DNA of 64,000 bases from Flavobacterium beibuense (lineage in GTDB: Bacteria > Bacteroidota > Bacteroidia > Flavobacteriales > Flavobacteriaceae). This document shows positions 1-6,893 of the stretch, one piece after another (within the stretch, counting starts at the first letter, position 1; the number at the start of each line of letters is the position of its first letter). The translations under genes were made by a program, and so were the position numbers. The notes beneath the pieces are model-generated. The model searched no databases, was not told where the DNA came from, and saw only the letters and a list, made by a program, of their open reading frames with translations. The stretch is taken from the NCBI RefSeq assembly GCF_004151245.1, contig NZ_JUIW01000011.1, positions 62,001 through 126,000 of the forward strand, read 5' to 3'.

Positions 1-87
1 CCGCAACAGCCTATGCCAAACTCTTATGACTCTTTTGAGCCGGCAACAAATTACAAAGAAGAAGACCACGACGATCTTCCTTTCTAA
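1..87 (+). CDS. ssb: Single-stranded DNA-binding protein, C-terminal fragment
   Basis: Only the last 28 codons are in the window; the 5' part lies upstream. The frame reads through a Pro/Gln/Asn-rich linker and ends in the acidic tip DHDDLPF, the conserved SSB tail that recruits replication and repair proteins. A full-length SSB gene at 12445-12918 ends in DDDLPF, so the genome carries at least two SSB-type proteins. A strong terminator follows 20 bases after the stop. The tail is diagnostic, but the OB-fold itself is not visible here. Confidence 0.8.
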   Translation, partial: PQQPMPNSYDSFEPATNYKEEDHDDLPF

Positions 88-107
88 TAAAAGCAGAATA
101 AAAAATG

Positions 108-136
108 AAAGCCCCGAACAATGTTCGGGGCTTTTT
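108..136 (+). terminator. Rho-independent terminator after ssb
   Basis: A perfect 12-bp stem (AAAGCCCCGAAC pairing with GTTCGGGGCTTT) closes a 3-base loop and runs into a T tract. It lies 20 bases after the partial ssb gene. Confidence 0.9.
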
Positions 137-180
137 GTTCAAAAAAAGACACTTCTCCTTTTGAAACAACCCAATAAGTA

Positions 181-314
181 GTTTTTAAGTCCCCGACCCT
201 AAGGTTACAAGGTGTGAGGTAAGGAAACTTAAAAACATTATTATGAACATAACCGATTTTTATTACCCCGTTTTAATCCCCTGCCGCAGGTGTATCGGTG
301 TGGCGACAGGGGTT
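181..314. other. Structured non-coding spacer with inverted and direct repeats
   Basis: GTTTTTAAGT (181-190) is perfectly complementary to ACTTAAAAAC (227-236) across a 36-base G/C-richer loop. CTTAAAAAC recurs at 315-323. A second hairpin pairs CCCCTG (278-283) with CAGGGG (307-312). The stretch lies between the ssb terminator and a convergent lipoprotein gene, so neither neighbour explains it. It could be a small RNA, or the leader of the short ORF at 243-350. I recognise no RNA family. Confidence 0.35.
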
Positions 315-350
315 CTTAAAAACGTGGTGATTATTGTTCTCCAAAACTAA
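243..350 (+). CDS. Possible 35-residue peptide (doubtful)
   Basis: An ATG-initiated frame of 35 codons begins 7 bases after the inverted repeat at 181-236 and stops 2 bases before the stop of the convergent lipoprotein gene. The peptide has a CRRC motif near its middle, then a Gly/Val/Ile-rich hydrophobic end. No ribosome binding site or clear promoter is visible. Much of it overlaps the hairpin at 278-312, so this may simply be chance coding through a structured region. Confidence 0.15.
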   Translation: MNITDFYYPVLIPCRRCIGVATGVLKNVVIIVLQN

Positions 351-352
351 AA

Positions 353-1006
353 CTACATTGTTAAAACGGTTACTACCGCTGTATTTAATACTGCCTGTGC
401 AGGACTGTATAACCCCCCTGAAAGGCCACAAGCCATAACATCCCTTGTTGTACCCCAGTCTTCGTCTCTTCCTTTTTTAGAATTGCTCATAATCGTTAAA
501 TCTGAAGACATAACAATTATTTCCTTATCTGTCTGACTTATGTTGTAATTATTTTTTACTTCATCAGAAAATTCCTGAACCAATACATCAGACACGATAT
601 ACGGATTAGACTCCTGTGTTATAAAACCACGTAAATCAACAGATGTAGCAACCTCAAAAGGCAATTCTACAACATATGCCTCTGTGTCTGCAATTGCCCT
701 GTTGATATCACCCTCATCAACAAAAACATAATCACTTCCTTCTAAAGACATAAATGCCGAATTAGACTTAGCTATAGATAATATATTCTCCATAACTTCT
801 TCAATACTGGCGCCGGATGTTCCATATCTGAGTATATATGCATCAGTAATCTCACCTAATACTAATGCTTCATAATTACTCTCACTGACACCCGATTTAA
901 ATTTAATTTCACCATTTTTAACACTACTTCCTTCAAGGCTGTCATCTGTACTGCAACTTGTAAGAGCCAAAGCAGTAACTGCCATAAACAAAGAAAATCT
1001 TTTCAT
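353..1006 (-). CDS. Predicted lipoprotein of unknown function
   Basis: A 217-residue protein. The N terminus is Lys/Arg, a hydrophobic stretch and a lipobox (ALTSC, Cys 18) followed by STDD, the usual start of a Bacteroidota lipoprotein. The mature part is acidic and shows no domain I recognise. The last 35 residues change character: a DEDWGTTRD segment, one Cys, a Gly pair, then a short hydrophobic end. No operon partner is visible: the upstream side is a 288-base spacer, and downstream is the structured spacer at 181-314. The gene is real by length and signal peptide; its role is unknown. Confidence 0.7.
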   Translation of the reverse strand: MKRFSLFMAVTALALTSCSTDDSLEGSSVKNGEIKFKSGVSESNYEALVLGEITDAYILRYGTSGASIEEVMENILSIAKSNSAFMSLEGSDYVFVDEGDINRAIADTEAYVVELPFEVATSVDLRGFITQESNPYIVSDVLVQEFSDEVKNNYNISQTDKEIIVMSSDLTIMSNSKKGRDEDWGTTRDVMACGLSGGLYSPAQAVLNTAVVTVLTM

Positions 1007-1212
1007 TTAATCACGTTTTTAAGATTTGTTTCTTTGTTTACTTCCCGGGCAGTAAACATTTTTTTCACTTTATCGATACAGGACAAAACTATGAGAGGTA
1101 AAAAAAGTAGGCAAAAGGTTGTTGTGCAGATTTATAAATCTGCAGTGCAAAATCATATAACATACTGATAATCAAAAACAAAAAAATTAACATCTTTGCT
1201 TTTCAAAAAGTG

Positions 1213-1220
1213 TATTTTTG
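1213..1220 (+). promoter_or_regulatory. Candidate -7 element (TAnnTTTG) for the TPR/AraC regulator
   Basis: TATTTTTG matches the Bacteroidota -7 consensus TAnnTTTG and lies 74 bases before the start codon at 1295. A TTTG sits only 14 bases upstream, too close for a standard -33 element, so the match is partial. Confidence 0.35.
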
Positions 1221-1294
1221 CATTATTCATAGTTTTTTTTAATTCCCTCTGTAAACAATAAGTAGTCTTTTTTAAACAAAAAGGCGATGAAAGA

Positions 1295-3004
1295 ATGATG
1301 ACACGCTATTTAATACTCTTTTTTATAATTCCTTTTTTGGGAGTGTCTCAGGAGAAGTTTGTTATTCCTGATTCCCTTTCTCAAAAAACTTTTGATCAGT
1401 TGATTGATGACATAGATGATTCTGAAGACGATGATCCTATCCTATGGACATATTTAAAAACCTATGTTCAAAAAGCAAAGAATGAACATAATGATGAGGA
1501 ATTGATTATAGGGTATCAAAAAACATTAAAAAGGTTACCTGAAAATGCAGCCCTAAAATACTCCGACAGTATTTTAAATATTGCCACCAGGCTTAACGAT
1601 GATTTACTTATAGGAAGGGGATATATTGATAGGGCAGTGATTTATTTTAAGTCGAAAAACTATGATGAATCATTAAACAACTACCTTATTGCTGATAAAT
1701 ACATCAATGAAACCAATGATGTTTACACACAGTATAAGATTAAATACGGAATAGCGAACATTAAATCATATCTGGGACATCACCAGGAAGCTTTAAATCT
1801 TTTTACCGAGTGTAAGGAATTTTACAGGAAGAGAGAGGGGTATAACAACAGGCAGGGCTATTTACATTCATTATGTTCAATGGGCAGAAGTAATTTCAGA
1901 CTTTCCAATTATGAAGAATGTTCTAAAATAAACAAAGAAGGGGTAGCTGAAAGTACTGGTGAAGACTTTACTCTTATTCACGGTTATTTTCTTCAGTCAG
2001 AAGGAATAAATCAGTTTGCAAAAAAAAATTACAAAGAATCAGTTAGCTACCTTCAAAAAGCTTTACCTGAGATTACCCAAAACGAAGACTTTGTTAATAT
2101 AGCCATCACCTATATGTATTTAGGCAAAGACTACCTTAAACTTAATGATGATGAAAAAGCTATAGCCTATCTGCAAAAAACAGATTCAATTCTACAGCAA
2201 CATCAATATGCGAATCTTGACTTAAGGGAAACCTACGAACTTTTTATTAATTATTATAAGGCAAAAGGAGATCTTGAAAACCAGCTTTTATACACTAACC
2301 GATTATTAGATGCTGATAAGATTCTGGAAAAAAACTACAAAACCCTTATATCTACTATCCACAAGGAGTACGACACAGCAGCTCTTATAGCTTCAAAAGA
2401 TAATCTTGAAAAAACACTTAAAAGAAATACCATAATAAGCTATACGGTATATTGCCTTGGAGCTCTGGTTATTCTGGTTATAAGCCTGCTGCTTGTCAGA
2501 AATTACAAAAAACAAAAGGTCTACAAGCTCAAATATGAGGAACTTATAGCCAAAACAGAGAAAAAAGAGACTACGCCAGAGGAAACTATTGAAGTTACCG
2601 AAGAAGCTACAGATGATTTAGATATCAATCAGGATATTATAGTAAAAATACTTAACGGACTGGAAACCTTTGAAAACAAGGAAGAGTTTCTTAATGCAGG
2701 TATAAACCAGTCGGCACTGGCTGAAGACCTGAACACTAATACCTCTTATCTTTCAAAAGTTATCAATCATTATAAAGGGAAAAATTTTAACTCTTACCTT
2801 AATGAATTAAGGGTAAATTATGCCGTAACCCTTTTAAAAAACAGTTCGGTTCATCGCCGTTATACCATAAAGGCACTGGCAGAAGAACTTGGCTTTAGTA
2901 ATCCGCGCAGTTTTTCAGATGCCTTCTTTTCTCAAACCGGCATTAAGCCGTCTTACTTTATAAAACAACTGGAAAAGGAACCAGCCCCTTTATTAAGTGC
3001 ATAA
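1295..3004 (+). CDS. TPR-repeat, membrane-anchored AraC-type transcriptional regulator
   Basis: A 569-residue protein. An N-terminal hydrophobic segment (about 1-18, ending GVSQ) looks like a signal peptide. Residues about 60-370 hold helical TPR-like repeats. One transmembrane segment follows (about 382-402: IISYTVYCLGALVILVIS), then a charged Glu/Thr-rich linker and a C-terminal AraC-type double helix-turn-helix (about 455-560), including the second-helix signature LAEELGFSNPRSFSDAFF. This architecture is common in flavobacteria: an external or periplasmic TPR sensor joined to a cytoplasmic DNA-binding domain. No target gene is evident; it stands alone. Two adjacent ATG codons (1295 and 1298) are equally possible starts. 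Confidence 0.85.
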   Translation: MMTRYLILFFIIPFLGVSQEKFVIPDSLSQKTFDQLIDDIDDSEDDDPILWTYLKTYVQKAKNEHNDEELIIGYQKTLKRLPENAALKYSDSILNIATRLNDDLLIGRGYIDRAVIYFKSKNYDESLNNYLIADKYINETNDVYTQYKIKYGIANIKSYLGHHQEALNLFTECKEFYRKREGYNNRQGYLHSLCSMGRSNFRLSNYEECSKINKEGVAESTGEDFTLIHGYFLQSEGINQFAKKNYKESVSYLQKALPEITQNEDFVNIAITYMYLGKDYLKLNDDEKAIAYLQKTDSILQQHQYANLDLRETYELFINYYKAKGDLENQLLYTNRLLDADKILEKNYKTLISTIHKEYDTAALIASKDNLEKTLKRNTIISYTVYCLGALVILVISLLLVRNYKKQKVYKLKYEELIAKTEKKETTPEETIEVTEEATDDLDINQDIIVKILNGLETFENKEEFLNAGINQSALAEDLNTNTSYLSKVINHYKGKNFNSYLNELRVNYAVTLLKNSSVHRRYTIKALAEELGFSNPRSFSDAFFSQTGIKPSYFIKQLEKEPAPLLSA

Positions 3005-3074
3005 GTATAGCTTAATTCTTTTACCTCTGCGTTCAAATGCTTAAATTTGAACATTCATAATAAGTGCATTGTAT

Positions 3075-3710
3075 ATGTATTTCCTTTCCAGAGATTTATA
3101 CTTCCCTCCTGCTATACATGCCTCTCCCGAAGGCATTGTGGCTATTGGCGGCGACCTGTCTCCCGAAAGGCTTATGCTTGCCTACAACAACGGCATCTTC
3201 CCTTGGTTTGAAGATGACGAACCTATTTTATGGTGGTCTCCACCGGAAAGAATGGTACTTTTCCCCAACGAATTAAAGGTTTCCAAGAGTATGAGAAACA
3301 TTATTAATCGCGGGATTTTTAAAGTGACCTTTAATACTGCTTTCAGGGAAGTGATAACCAATTGCCGAAACATTAAACGTGACGGGCAGCCGGGAACATG
3401 GATTACCCCTGACATGATTGAAGCCTATTGCAGGCTTAATGAACTGGGTAAGGCAAAATCGGTTGAAGTTTGGCAGGACAACGAATTGGTAGGCGGACTA
3501 TATGGTGTAGACCTGGGCCATATATTTTGCGGGGAAAGTATGTTCTCTAAAGCTTCAAATGCCAGTAAGATAGCTTTTATCGCTCTGGTAAAACAGTTAG
3601 AAATTGCAGGTTATCAACTATTGGACTGTCAGGTCTACAACGACCACTTAGCCAGCCTAGGTGCACGTGAAATTTACCGCGAAGACTTTCTTGAAATTTT
3701 AAAGCACTAA
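3075..3710 (+). CDS. aat: Leucyl/phenylalanyl-tRNA--protein transferase
   Basis: Transfers Leu or Phe from aminoacyl-tRNA to N-terminal Arg/Lys of proteins, marking them for ClpAP under the N-end rule (cytoplasmic). The protein is about 211 residues, the usual length. It shows the family pattern: FPP near the start, AIGGDLSPERL, AYNNGIFPWF, WWSPPER and the GGLYGV / FCGESMFS block. I chose the ATG at 3075; a TTG two codons earlier (3069) would add only Met-Tyr. Upstream is a 70-base spacer after the TPR regulator. The gene appears to be single. clpA/clpS are not in the window. Confidence 0.95.
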   Translation: MYFLSRDLYFPPAIHASPEGIVAIGGDLSPERLMLAYNNGIFPWFEDDEPILWWSPPERMVLFPNELKVSKSMRNIINRGIFKVTFNTAFREVITNCRNIKRDGQPGTWITPDMIEAYCRLNELGKAKSVEVWQDNELVGGLYGVDLGHIFCGESMFSKASNASKIAFIALVKQLEIAGYQLLDCQVYNDHLASLGAREIYREDFLEILKH

Positions 3711-3737
3711 ATAATAGTCGGTTACACAAATTTAAAA

Positions 3738-3745
3738 TATCTTTG
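3738..3745 (+). promoter_or_regulatory. Candidate -7 element directly before a GTG start
   Basis: TATCTTTG is an exact TAnnTTTG match ending only 4 bases before the GTG at 3750. Transcription would start at or next to that codon, implying a nearly leaderless mRNA or a different true start. No clear -33 TTG was seen. Confidence 0.4.
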
Positions 3746-3749
3746 CACC

Positions 3750-4103
3750 GTGAAAGAAACGGTTAAAAAAATCAGTTTAGTATTAATTGCCGCCTTATAC
3801 CTGCTTGCCGCTGGTGTGACTGGTTGCTACATGCCTGATTTTAAACCTAACACGGTAAAATCATCAAAAGAGGCTTACCTTATTAAAAGCGAATACAAAT
3901 CGTCGCTTCATACGGTTTCCGAATCAAAGTTTACCGAAACTGCCGCTAATAAAATCAGCAATCCGGTTTACGGTATCATTCACGAGTATAGTATTGACTG
4001 CTTTACACCAAGTACTTTTGCACAGTACATACTCAAATCAGGTAATTTTTTCATCCGTTTCAGCACAACGGATATTATCTACCCCTTTCATTACTTCTGG
4101 TAA
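3750..4103 (+). CDS. Small putative lipoprotein or secreted protein, unknown function
   Basis: A 117-residue product from a GTG start. The N terminus is basic, followed by a hydrophobic run (LVLIAALYLLAAGVTGC) ending in a plausible lipobox, VTGC (Cys 26). The rest is Ser/Thr/Lys-rich with an aromatic, hydrophobic tail ending in PFHYFW. I do not recognise the family. Short proteins of this type are common in flavobacteria, sometimes near TonB-dependent receptors, but none is near here. The first in-frame ATG lies beyond the signal sequence, which supports the GTG start. Confidence 0.55.
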   Translation: MKETVKKISLVLIAALYLLAAGVTGCYMPDFKPNTVKSSKEAYLIKSEYKSSLHTVSESKFTETAANKISNPVYGIIHEYSIDCFTPSTFAQYILKSGNFFIRFSTTDIIYPFHYFW

Positions 4104-4205
4104 ATTCCTTTCCTTTTAGATGCTAATAATATTAGCACATTCAGGAGGCTTGCAATAATTATTGCCAGGCCATAAACTACATGTATATATTAAACACAAT
4201 TTAAA

Positions 4206-4670
4206 ATGGAATTAGGAACAACAATAATAGGAGGCATCCTTGTATTATTATGCATTATACCAATAGTAATAGTAAGTAACAACAGAAAGAAAAAAGATAA
4301 GCTAACGCTAAAAGCGCTTTATGATTTTGCCGAAAATGAGTCGTGTAAAATAGGCTATCACGATATATGGCTTAATGCTGCAATAGGTATAGATAAAGAC
4401 AACAAGGTATTATTTTTCCTTAAAGGAAACCATAAAGAGCATTATATTAAAAAAGTAGATCTTGAGGAAATAAGAGCCTGCAATGTATTACCGCTGGATG
4501 GCATGGATAAGGCAGAGCGTATAGAAAAGCTGGAACTGGCATTGTTCCCTCAAACTAAAAGTGAACCTGCCATACTTTTAGAGTTCTACAGCGCTGATGT
4601 TTCAATGCAGCTTGCAGATGAGTTAATGATTGCCAGAAAATGGGACAAACTGATTAATCAGATGGTATAA
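4206..4670 (+). CDS. Single-pass membrane protein, unknown function
   Basis: A 154-residue protein with one N-terminal transmembrane helix (about residues 5-23) followed by a basic stop-transfer NNRKKKDK. The body is soluble, mixed alpha/beta and probably cytoplasmic, with no catalytic motif I can name. A perfect palindromic terminator follows directly. It is monocistronic by spacing: 102 bases separate it from the gene upstream. Confidence 0.7.
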   Translation: MELGTTIIGGILVLLCIIPIVIVSNNRKKKDKLTLKALYDFAENESCKIGYHDIWLNAAIGIDKDNKVLFFLKGNHKEHYIKKVDLEEIRACNVLPLDGMDKAERIEKLELALFPQTKSEPAILLEFYSADVSMQLADELMIARKWDKLINQMV

Positions 4671-4676
4671 AAACAG

Positions 4677-4704
4677 AAAACCCACTCAATTGAGTGGGTT
4701 TTTG
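4677..4704. terminator. Bidirectional terminator between 4206 gene and rpmA
   Basis: A perfect palindrome: AAAACCCACTCAA then TTGAGTGGGTTTT, with T tracts on both strands. It lies between two convergent genes and can serve both. Confidence 0.9.
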
Positions 4705-4719
4705 TATTGTTTCAAATTC

Positions 4720-4980
4720 TTAAGCTTCAAATGGAACTATCGAAACAAAAGATTTGTTGTTAGCTTTCTTTTGGAACTTAACAACACCAGCAACTTTTGC
4801 ATGTAAAGTATGATCTTTACCCATGTAAACGTTTTCACCCGGGTTGTGTTTAGAACCTCTCTGTCTTACGATAATGTTACCAGCAATAGCAGCTTGGCCA
4901 CCAAATATCTTAACGCCTAAACGTTTCGATTCTGATTCTCTACCATTCTTCGAACTACCGACACCTTTCTTGTGAGCCAT
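4720..4980 (-). CDS. rpmA: 50S ribosomal protein bL27
   Basis: 86 residues with the classic bL27 start [16 protein letters not shown] and the core [16 protein letters not shown]. bL27 reaches toward the peptidyl-transferase centre with its N-terminal tail. There is no cleavable N-terminal extension of the kind seen in Firmicutes. It is transcribed after rplU with a 23-base gap, the standard rplU-rpmA operon. Confidence 0.98.
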   Translation of the reverse strand: MAHKKGVGSSKNGRESESKRLGVKIFGGQAAIAGNIIVRQRGSKHNPGENVYMGKDHTLHAKVAGVVKFQKKANNKSFVSIVPFEA

Positions 4981-5003
4981 GATGTTTTGGTTTTAATTGT
5001 TAA

Positions 5004-5363
5004 TTATTCTTCTGTAGCTTCCGCTTTTTTAGTCGCTTTCTTCTTAGTACCTCCAGCTGTAATTCCAGAAATTACAATTTGAGTTAAAGATTGACGGTGA
5101 CCGTTTTTCACTTTGTAACCTTTTCTTCTTTTCTTTTTGAAAACGATTACTTTGTCTCCTTTTAAGTGTTGTAACACTTTGGCTTCAACTGAAGCACCTT
5201 CTATAGCCGGGGCGCCAAGGGTTACTGTTCCGTTGTCATCAAGTAAAAGAACTTTTGCAAATGAAATTGCATCTCCTTCTTTACCTTCAAGACGGTGAAC
5301 ATAAACCTTTTGGTCTTTGCTAACTTTAAATTGCTGCCCTGCTATCTCTACGATTGCGTACAT
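5004..5363 (-). CDS. rplU: 50S ribosomal protein bL21
   Basis: 119 residues. The bL21 start YAIVEIAGQQFKVSKDQ and the RNA-binding KKRRKGYKVKNGHRQ segment are clear. A Lys/Ala/Glu-rich tail of about 15 residues (KKKATKKAEATEE) extends beyond the usual end, as in other Bacteroidota. First gene of the rplU-rpmA operon, with its own promoter at 5396-5425. Confidence 0.98.
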   Translation of the reverse strand: MYAIVEIAGQQFKVSKDQKVYVHRLEGKEGDAISFAKVLLLDDNGTVTLGAPAIEGASVEAKVLQHLKGDKVIVFKKKRRKGYKVKNGHRQSLTQIVISGITAGGTKKKATKKAEATEE

Positions 5364-5395
5364 AACAATATGGTTTAATTAATTTTTTGAGTTTG

Positions 5396-5425
5396 CAAAT
5401 ATACGACTTAATATTTATCACACAA
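5396..5425 (-). promoter_or_regulatory. Promoter of rplU-rpmA (TTG-N19-TATATTTG)
   Basis: On the minus strand TTG (5423-5425) is followed by exactly 19 bases and then TATATTTG (5396-5403), an ideal Bacteroidota housekeeping promoter. It lies 33 bases before the rplU start codon. Confidence 0.8.
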
Positions 5426-5553
5426 CATGTTATGACAAAAAATACACTCTCCTAACCCCTTAATTATCAATAATGAAAAAAAATAAAAATTTATTGTAAC
5501 AAAATACCGAAATTGCGTACCAATTATCAAAATCAAAATAATTATTAATTTTT

Positions 5554-6879
5554 ATGAAAAAATCTTTAATGGCTTTGGGTTCACTTCTGATGCTTGGCGG
5601 AGTAGCTTCAGCCCAAAAAGTAGCATTTGAGGAATACGATCTGGATAATGGTCTGCATGTAATATTACATCAGGACAAATCGGCTCCTGTTATCGTTACA
5701 TCGGTTATGTATCACGTAGGTTCTAAAGATGAGAACCCTCAGAGAACAGGATTTGCACATTTCTTTGAGCACCTTTTATTTGAAGGTACAGAAAATATTG
5801 CACGTGGAGAGTGGTTTAAAATAGTTACTGCAAACGGTGGTAACAATAACGCCAATACTTCTGACGACAGAACTTACTATTATGAAGTATTCCCTTCAAA
5901 CAACCTTGAGCTTGCCATTTGGATGGAATCTGAAAGGTTAATGCACCCGGTTATTAACCAAATTGGTGTTGATACTCAAAATGAAGTAGTAAAAGAAGAA
6001 AAAAGGCTACGTGTAGACAACCAGCCTTATGGTAACCTTCTTGCAGAGGTTAAAAGAAACCTATTCACAGTACACCCATACCGTTGGGCTACTATCGGTT
6101 CTATGGATCACCTGGATGCTGCTACTTTAGAAGAGTTCCAGGCTTTCAACAAAAAATTCTATATCCCTAACAATGCTGTATTAGTAATTGCAGGTGATTT
6201 AGATATCGCTCAAACTAAAGAGTGGGTGAACAAATACTTTAGCGCAATACCTAAAAGTACACCTATTACTCGTCAGCACTTTGAGGAAGCTCCTATCACA
6301 AAAACTATCCACGCTACATACGAAGATCCTAATATCCAGCTGCCAATGGCAATTGCTGCATATAGAACTCCTTCTATGAAAACAAGAGAGGCAAGAGTAC
6401 TTGATATGATTTCTGCTATCCTAAGCGGTGGTAAAAGTTCAAGAATGTACAAGAGAATTGTAGACGAGGAGAAAATGGCACTTCAAATGGGTGCTTTCAA
6501 CTACAGCCAGGAAGATTATGGTGCATATATTATATATGGCATCCCTATGCAGGGCCATACATCGGAAGAGCTTATCGCTGAAGCTGATAAAGAAATCGTA
6601 AAACTACAAACTGAGCTTATTTCTGAAAAAGAAATGCAAAAGCTTAAAAACCAGTTTGAAAGCCAGTATGTAAACAGTAATGCGAGCGTTGAAGGTGTTG
6701 CAGAAAACCTTGCTACTTACTACCTGCTTTATGGTGATGTTAACCTTATAAATACTGAGAACGGTATTTACCAAAGCATTACAAGGGAAGAGATTAGGGA
6801 TGTGGCTAAAAAATACCTAAACCCTAACCAGAGATTAATTCTTGATTACGTACCAGCTAAAGACAAAGCACAAAACTAA
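5554..6879 (+). CDS. M16 family zinc metallopeptidase, catalytic subunit
   Basis: A 441-residue insulinase/pitrilysin-type protease. A signal peptide (about 1-20, ending ASA) directs it to the envelope. The inverted zinc motif HxxEH is intact (HFFEH, residues 69-73), with the downstream Glu region EVVKEEKR. The C-terminal M16 domain contains ILSGGKSSRMYKRI. The next gene, 14 bases away, encodes an M16 protein lacking the zinc motif, so the two probably form a heterodimer like other two-subunit M16 proteases. The substrate is unknown, probably periplasmic peptides. Confidence 0.93.
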   Translation: MKKSLMALGSLLMLGGVASAQKVAFEEYDLDNGLHVILHQDKSAPVIVTSVMYHVGSKDENPQRTGFAHFFEHLLFEGTENIARGEWFKIVTANGGNNNANTSDDRTYYYEVFPSNNLELAIWMESERLMHPVINQIGVDTQNEVVKEEKRLRVDNQPYGNLLAEVKRNLFTVHPYRWATIGSMDHLDAATLEEFQAFNKKFYIPNNAVLVIAGDLDIAQTKEWVNKYFSAIPKSTPITRQHFEEAPITKTIHATYEDPNIQLPMAIAAYRTPSMKTREARVLDMISAILSGGKSSRMYKRIVDEEKMALQMGAFNYSQEDYGAYIIYGIPMQGHTSEELIAEADKEIVKLQTELISEKEMQKLKNQFESQYVNSNASVEGVAENLATYYLLYGDVNLINTENGIYQSITREEIRDVAKKYLNPNQRLILDYVPAKDKAQN

Positions 6880-6893
6880 GCATACAAAACATC

